NCBI GenBank assembly: GCA_004009845.1
Contig: RMBW01000062.1
Coordinates: 62,001-126,000, forward strand
Direction of reading: 5' to 3'
DNA: 64,000 nt
From: Davidsoniella eucalypti
Taxonomy: Eukaryota > Ascomycota > Sordariomycetes > Microascales > Ceratocystidaceae
This document shows positions 58,390-64,000 of the stretch, piece after piece. The notes under the pieces are model-generated. The model was not told where the DNA came from, searched no databases, and saw only the letters and a program-made list of their open reading frames with translations. How positions within the stretch are numbered: the stretch's first letter is position 1; each line of letters opens with the position of its first letter. The position numbers and the translations under genes were made by a program.

Positions 58390-59678
58390 AGAGGCAAAAC
58401 TGCTACTGAAGTCCACCCTATGCTTATGGTAGTGCGTCTGAGGGTTTGGGCAGCCTCTCCATTTACGAAGTTCTGCAGAAGGTAGTCCTAAGAGGGTTTA
58501 TAATACAAGGAGCTACAAAATGCTCAGTTTTGAGACAGCTTCCCGACGAGGTGGGTTTTCCCGGAAAGGATTCGGGGTCGAAATGTGAAGGAATAGCATA
58601 TAACAAAACCATAACAAATGTTGGCAAGTAGGTTGTCCTTCACCCTACATTGTATACTAGTATTAGTTCAGGGTTATACCGAGGTGCTACATAGCTATTA
58701 GAGATCTATTTCCACCTTGATAAAAAAAGAAGAATAGTGAAATAAACTACCAACTTGACTCTAATATATATTAATCTCTATTCTATATGTATGTACATAC
58801 ATCGTGTATATTCCATCCTCACGTTGCTGTCCTTCTCTTCTAACCTTTTCTATACCGCTTCAATTATTTTACTAGGGGACAAGGCATACAGTATTGGCTT
58901 TGGTATAAGATATCCTAAATAGTCATACAACTACATATATTTATATTCACAATCCATGTTCTCTCTGATCCTCCCACCAGTTATTGCCTTTGCTTCTCCG
59001 TCTTTTTATCTTCCTTCCTCGCTATTTCCTTCTCTATTTTATTCTCTTCCATTTTCGTATCATATCACCAATGAACCGTCATCCCCCCCCTCCCCAGTCG
59101 GCCACATGCTATCTGTAGTCCGAGTGTTGTTTTTTTTACCTACTGATTCGATACTAGGGTCTTTTCCCTTCCATCTCGCTAGTATAAAAATCTTGCAACA
59201 AGGAACCAGACAGAAAATCAATAAGAATATGCTAGCTTCTTTGGCCCTATCGTTCTCCTCTTCGCCTTGTATCTGGTTTCCCTTCATCTTCGGTTTAGTC
59301 TATTTTCAGTACATGTTCACGTTTATGTGTCAAGAAAGAGGGGTTGCCCACAACGTAAAAATATAGAGCGTAGTATTATGATGAATTAAATGGTATCTTG
59401 GAAATTTAAATGCTGGCGAAGTATAGAGAAATATGATAGTAGATTTTGATGCAAGACATGGGAGGACCCAACAGGCAGTCATCAACTACGGTATAATAAG
59501 CTGGCTGATATAAGACTGCCGTCTGGGATGAGCTACTGTATATTGACGATAAGAAACTAGAAAGCAAATCAAGGTAGAGAACCCATATGAAAGTATCATG
59601 TTACTAACGACGAGAGAGACTAAATGATGGTATATATGTGCGCATAGAAGTCAAGCTAGTGGCATGACTGGACTGTCT

Positions 59679-62600
59679 TTACGCATCGTTTTTTGGTTCT
59701 TCAATGACTGGAATAATGATAGGTGCTAGAGGCACACCAGTGTTCTCAGCATTGGCATCTGCAACGGTAGCAGCGGCAGGATGTACGATCTCAGCATCTT
59801 CTTCATCACAGCTGGTTTCAGACGAGTCCGGATTTATGCTGCCTTGGATGCGGCGCTTAGCTTCCTTCTTGTCTGCTTCGGTGATATCTTCGGGGTTCTT
59901 CTGCTGATCGGGACTCCACTTAGGCTCACCGGGAGAGTGTCCGATGGACATGCCGACACGGATCTATAGTTAGTATGACGCTTGTTAGTTGAAACTTCTT
60001 TGCCTTTTCATTTATACATAATTTTCACCACAGAGGAATATTGACATACCAGAGTCTCAAGGCGAACTTTGGAAGAATTATCGGCTAGATCATCATCGAA
60101 TTGAATCTTGCCAGGCTCAAATAGACATAGAAGAGTAGATCCACCGAACTTGAAGAAGCCCAATTCTTCGGCACGCTTTACTTCTTCACCGGGTTTACGT
60201 GTGATGACAGTACTGCCGACCATCATGGCACCAACACAGATGATCATCACGCGGCCATGCTCCTTGCTGTCGATAGGTACCAATACACGCACATTCTCGC
60301 CGTATACATCAAGTGTAGACCGAATTGCCATCGGGTTTACTGTATAGTACTCGCCAGCAATCAGTTTGTCTTGGCCCATGATGCCATCAACTGGGATATG
60401 GAAACGGTGGTAATCTTGGGGCGCTAGGCGGAATATACCTAGTGCGCCACCCTCGTACCGCGCAACATCCTCTGGGTAGGCATCACCAAGTAGCCTCTTG
60501 ATAGAGAACTCGCGACCCTTGACCCAGATCTTGGTAGCGGCGTCGATGCTATTGAAGACGACGCTACGACAGTCAGCTGGCGACACCACAATCTTGGGAT
60601 TGTTAGGAGCTGAGCATGGACGAGCACCTGGCTTCAAGGCACGGTAAAAGAACTCGTTGAAGTTTTTGAATTCTGACAATGGCAGGAGAACTTCTGACAA
60701 GTTCAATTGGTGGAACGCAATGAACTTGGAGATTTGGTCGCGTGATGCTGGATCGTCGTACTTGTCACCCTGCTTTATACTGAGCTTCTTGAGAAGTTTG
60801 CGGATGCGGCGTTTCTCCATACTGGTAGACTTTAAGCCTTTGTATAGTAATCGAATGCCCAGACGAACATACACACTCATCTTCTCCTCGTTGATTTGGC
60901 CAGTTATACGATCTTGGATGAGAATGTTGGCGGAGTTGGCACCTAGCTTATAGCCACCGTAACCAATCTTGGTGATAACTTTCGAGTACCACTTGCGCTG
61001 CGCTTGGCTAGCAGTAACAAAGTCGCCCATCATGAGATTGTTGACTTGTCTCCAATCAGAGCTAGCACATGTAGCCATGTGAGTAATAATATCAGCATCG
61101 CTGCGGTTGTTGAGACGTGGTTGGTGGCAGATAGGACACTGCGCAATTTCGACAACATGCTCTTCACCTAGATCACTGGCATCAACTAGATCCGGTTCAT
61201 CATTAGGGGCTAATGGTTCCGCATTCATTGGCGTTGAAGACCCAGAACCGCCAAGTTCTGAGCCATCACCAAGGGTAAACATTGGCGTAGTCAAAAGCGC
61301 CTTGGCAGAGTTCGCAGCAGTCTTGGCCTTGTCAGTGACTGATGGGCCCTTGGAGCGAGCCTCTAGTTGATCTTCAAGGCAGATGATGGCTTCGTTAATG
61401 GTCAAGTTATCTGAGTCGCCACCCTCGGGGGTTTTGTGTGGAAAGCGTTCGAAGAAGCCATCAATGGTGCTCTCTCTCAGGGTTGAGCCAAGAGAGTCTA
61501 GCATAGTGGTCAGCTCAACACGGCTAATCTCACCGCTGTCGTCGGAATCGTATTGCTTCATGATAGCGCGCCAGAATTGCTGACGAAGAGCGTGATATGG
61601 CATATATTTTGCTCGTACGTAAATTACCGGGTTGTGCTTAGACTCCCACTTATCGACGTTTTTCATACTCAATGGGATGGCAAACTCGACAAAATCATCT
61701 TCGTCATCTTCGGGCTCTTCGGTTACTGGCGTGTGTGATCTAGAGGGGATAGCATCTGTGGGTTTAAGGAGAGCGGAGCTGGTAACTGTTGCTGATGAAG
61801 TTATAGTGGCTGGGTCGGTAGTAGGCTTGTCGCCTGAGGAGTTCCGGTGCATTCCAGGTCGGATAATTTTGGCGAGGCTCTGAGTTGAATTGGAGCGCGA
61901 GATGGGGATTTTTATGCGGCTCTTCTTTTTTTCAGGCACGACTTCTGGGGGGTCCCGTAGCATATACAGCCCGGTTTCTGGGTCAGCTTGAGGGGCCTTG
62001 CTGATGAGATTTTGGACGGGGAGGTTGCATGATGCAATAAAGTCGTTGCCGGAGTAGCGGTCGTGATCGATAATGGTAAACAAGAATTCGTATGATTGTT
62101 CATGGCTCATAACCTGGAAAATCATCTTCTCATTGAAGATCGGGTTCAAGTTGTGACGAACACGGCGGGTGCGGTATGTTTTCTTGCCGAGAGAAGCGAC
62201 GACGAAAGGGTCCATGTCAAAGCTGGTACGGGTAAGATTGGACTCGGGTGGCAGATCTGTGATCTTAATAACTTCTATGTAGATGACGCCGACCATGTCT
62301 GAGCCGCCATTGGAGAACTCATATGGGTTGTTCCGGCGCTTCTTTTTGAGGCCACGGATGCGAAGTCGACGTTTGCGACGTTCAGAAACCTCGATATTTT
62401 TGTCGTCACCTTCCGCATCTTCCTCCTCATCGTCCTCGTCGTAATCATCGCCGTCACCATCTCCGTCGGTTGTCGATGAATCATGAGTAGCCGCAGTAGC
62501 TGTTTTTGTTGATTGTTGAGAGGTGTTTGATCTGGTGGCGCCAGTTGAGATTCTAGCATCGGCGACAGATGCCACAAAAGAGGCAAACTTCTGCATGATC

Positions 62601-63480
62601 TGCTCAGGATTGACCTCCTGCGCCTTCGAGTCAACCAAGGTGAACTTGAGTTGTACCTCTCCAGAAACTAGAGCATGCTTGCGGCTAGACTTCTTGCTAC
62701 GTAGCGAGTACCACTTGGGCGGTTGTTCATGCTTATTATCAGCGAATATTTCCTCTAGTGCTAGGTCGAACTCGCCCATGTAGTCGCGGCCGAAACGGTC
62801 CTTGTCCCAGCAAATGACGTCCAACACTAGACTATGCAGCGAGTTGACGGGCATGTCGCCAAAGACATTCCATTCTGGGTTTAGGGTTTTCGGTATGGAT
62901 TGAGTGGTGATCTTGGCTTCACCAAGTGAAAGCACCAAGTACTTGAAAGACGAAGGTCAGCTTATCTTAGTTCGCAACAGTCGGAGACAGTCATGAGTAG
63001 GTGATAGCGGGGTGGCGGTGGTACAAAGAGGGGAGGGCGCATACCGGATCGGAGGTGCCATTTCGGTCTTTGGCGGCAAGGTTTCGGCCCTATAACACGA
63101 GAAGACACCAGGTTAGTCAAGGACGAGAGTTTATGAGATATCGAAGCAATGGTAGTAGCATTGGCTGGTCTAGGCAGCCGAGTGTCACAGTCGCGGCTAC
63201 GCAGGGACGCTGTGTCGCTTTGCAGCTCGGTACCTGAAATTGGCGGGGGTTAAAGCACGATGTAGAGCGAAAGGCAAAGCGACAAAGAGGGGCAGTGAGA
63301 GATAAAGAGTCTACAGACTAGCCACGTTGGACGTACCTTGAGGACCTCAACCTTTAACACCAAGCCGGTATTTACAGAATGAGAGCTCATTGGGTCCTTC
63401 TTGTTGGAGGCTTTGGGACTGACGCTTCGGCTGATTGTCGAGGAAGGCTTGAGCCGAGATGTGAGACTGCGCTTGGCCAT
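59679..63480 (-). CDS. Phosphatidylserine decarboxylase, PSD2 class, with C2 domains
   Basis: Converts phosphatidylserine to phosphatidylethanolamine, probably in the Golgi/endosomal system as for yeast Psd2. Four exons: 63480-63337, 63089-63045, 62941-60050 and 59963-59679, giving 1121 residues. The first C2 domain is split by both early introns (VLKVEVLK, GRNLAAKDRNGTSDP, YLVLSLGEAK; about 40-165). An acidic Asp/Glu stretch (about 222-244) precedes a second C2 domain (about 280-376). An EF-hand-like loop, YDSDDSGEISRVEL, starts near 527. A Cys/His cluster CPICHQP...THMATC (Cys665, Cys668, His684, Cys688) follows. The decarboxylase domain has SPADCRSVVF (Asp853), YHRFHIPVDG (His908/911) and the self-cleavage motif GGST, with Ser998 becoming the pyruvoyl group. 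Exon 4 restores the family end (IRVGMSIGH) and adds an 85-residue acidic tail. The terminal intron has a TACTAAC branch point. Confidence 0.95.
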
Positions 63481-64000
63481 GGCGAAAAAAGAAGAGAAAA
63501 AGAAGAAGAAATGGATAAGGAAATCAGGCGGTTAAAAGAAGATAGGAAAGGGCTTAGCTGAGCCGTCTAGCGGGACAAAAAAAGGGAAGCTGCCTAGAAT
63601 AGTAGCTTCTGTAGCTGAAAAAGAGGAGCTAACGGGATCTTGCAGCAGCAGGAAGATGTTGTGTGTTGTGCCTTCCCAGTGAGAGCGCAACTGACCAACC
63701 AGCGTGAACCTCTGGTGGCAAGGTGGAAAAAAGAAAAATATATATATATAAAAAAGAGCGGACAATATAGCGATAAATAACAGTCTAACTAGAGGGCACA
63801 GCTTTCCATCGCCCGCAATCAATGCAATGGCGCAGAGTCTAGACAGGAAGAAGCCAAGATGTGTAGACGCAGGCTTACAACGATGCTGCCAAGACCCGTG
63901 GGGCGGATTTTGGGAATATCCGGAGCGGCAGGGAGGTAATATGGCAGACCGGAAAGATATAATCGTTGCGTACGAATTGAGATTCCACGCTATCGGACAG
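63481..64000. other. Upstream region of the PSD2-like gene
   Basis: GA-rich on the plus strand (pyrimidine-rich in gene direction) for the first 60 bp, with a TA dinucleotide run at 63738-63751. Probably promoter and leader. No gene seen before the right edge. Confidence 0.55.

Larger units (their letters stand above)
54919..59678. other. Intergenic region, 4.8 kb, no supported gene
   Basis: AT-rich with C8 runs at 55207-55214, 56548-56555 and 59083-59090, and a 10-bp tandem repeat at 55443-55468. It contains a tRNA-like or pol III-like segment at 58351-58389, discussed separately. The long plus-strand frame at 58956-59366 is T-rich and hydrophobic without domain features. Confidence 0.55.

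Noticed and set aside
58956..59366. 136-codon plus-strand frame with hydrophobic segments
   Set aside because: T/C-rich sequence yields hydrophobic residues by composition; there is no biased codon use and no recognisable motif.

Overview
This window looks like nuclear DNA of a filamentous ascomycete (Pezizomycotina). The genes are eukaryotic, with short GT-AG introns (mostly 66-90 nt) whose branch points resemble TACTAAC or GCTAAC. The gene set is fungal: a Zn2Cys6 regulator, a fungal Mhp1-like leucine-rich protein, a DUF6536-type membrane protein, a MOT1-type molybdate transporter, a secreted GMC oxidoreductase and a C2-domain phosphatidylserine decarboxylase of the PSD2 class. The species cannot be named from sequence alone. 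No bacterial, viral, CRISPR or intact transposon features were seen.

Layout: (1) <1-2038, minus: Zn2Cys6 transcription factor running off the left edge, with an inverted-repeat promoter element at 2124-2188. (2) 4132-4702, minus: a three-exon gene for a 61-residue single-pass membrane protein. (3) 10192-11643, plus: intronless molybdate transporter. (4) 12707-17102, minus: Mhp1-like LRR protein, convergent with the transporter. (5) 22245-23509, minus: ribosomal protein L5 (uL18), whose first coding exon is only the ATG; it is divergent from (6) 24091-25087, plus: HAD-family hydrolase. (7) 25721-28141, minus: DUF6536 membrane protein. (8) 33590-35608, minus: secreted FAD-dependent GMC oxidoreductase. 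(9) 54634-54918, plus: small Ser/Thr/Ala-rich orphan. (10) 59679-63480, minus: PSD2-like decarboxylase in four exons.

The genes do not form an obvious pathway or biosynthetic cluster; they read as dispersed housekeeping genes (RPL5, PSD2, Mhp1-like) mixed with single-purpose ones (MOT1, the GMC oxidase, the regulator). Gene density is low. About two thirds of the window is noncoding, including about 19 kb (35609-54633) with no convincing coding region. These stretches carry homopolymer and purine/pyrimidine tracts, microsatellites, small tandem repeats and recurrent CCCTA (telobox-like) motifs. All exon structures were deduced by eye from splice signals and reading frame and have not been checked against RNA or homology searches.
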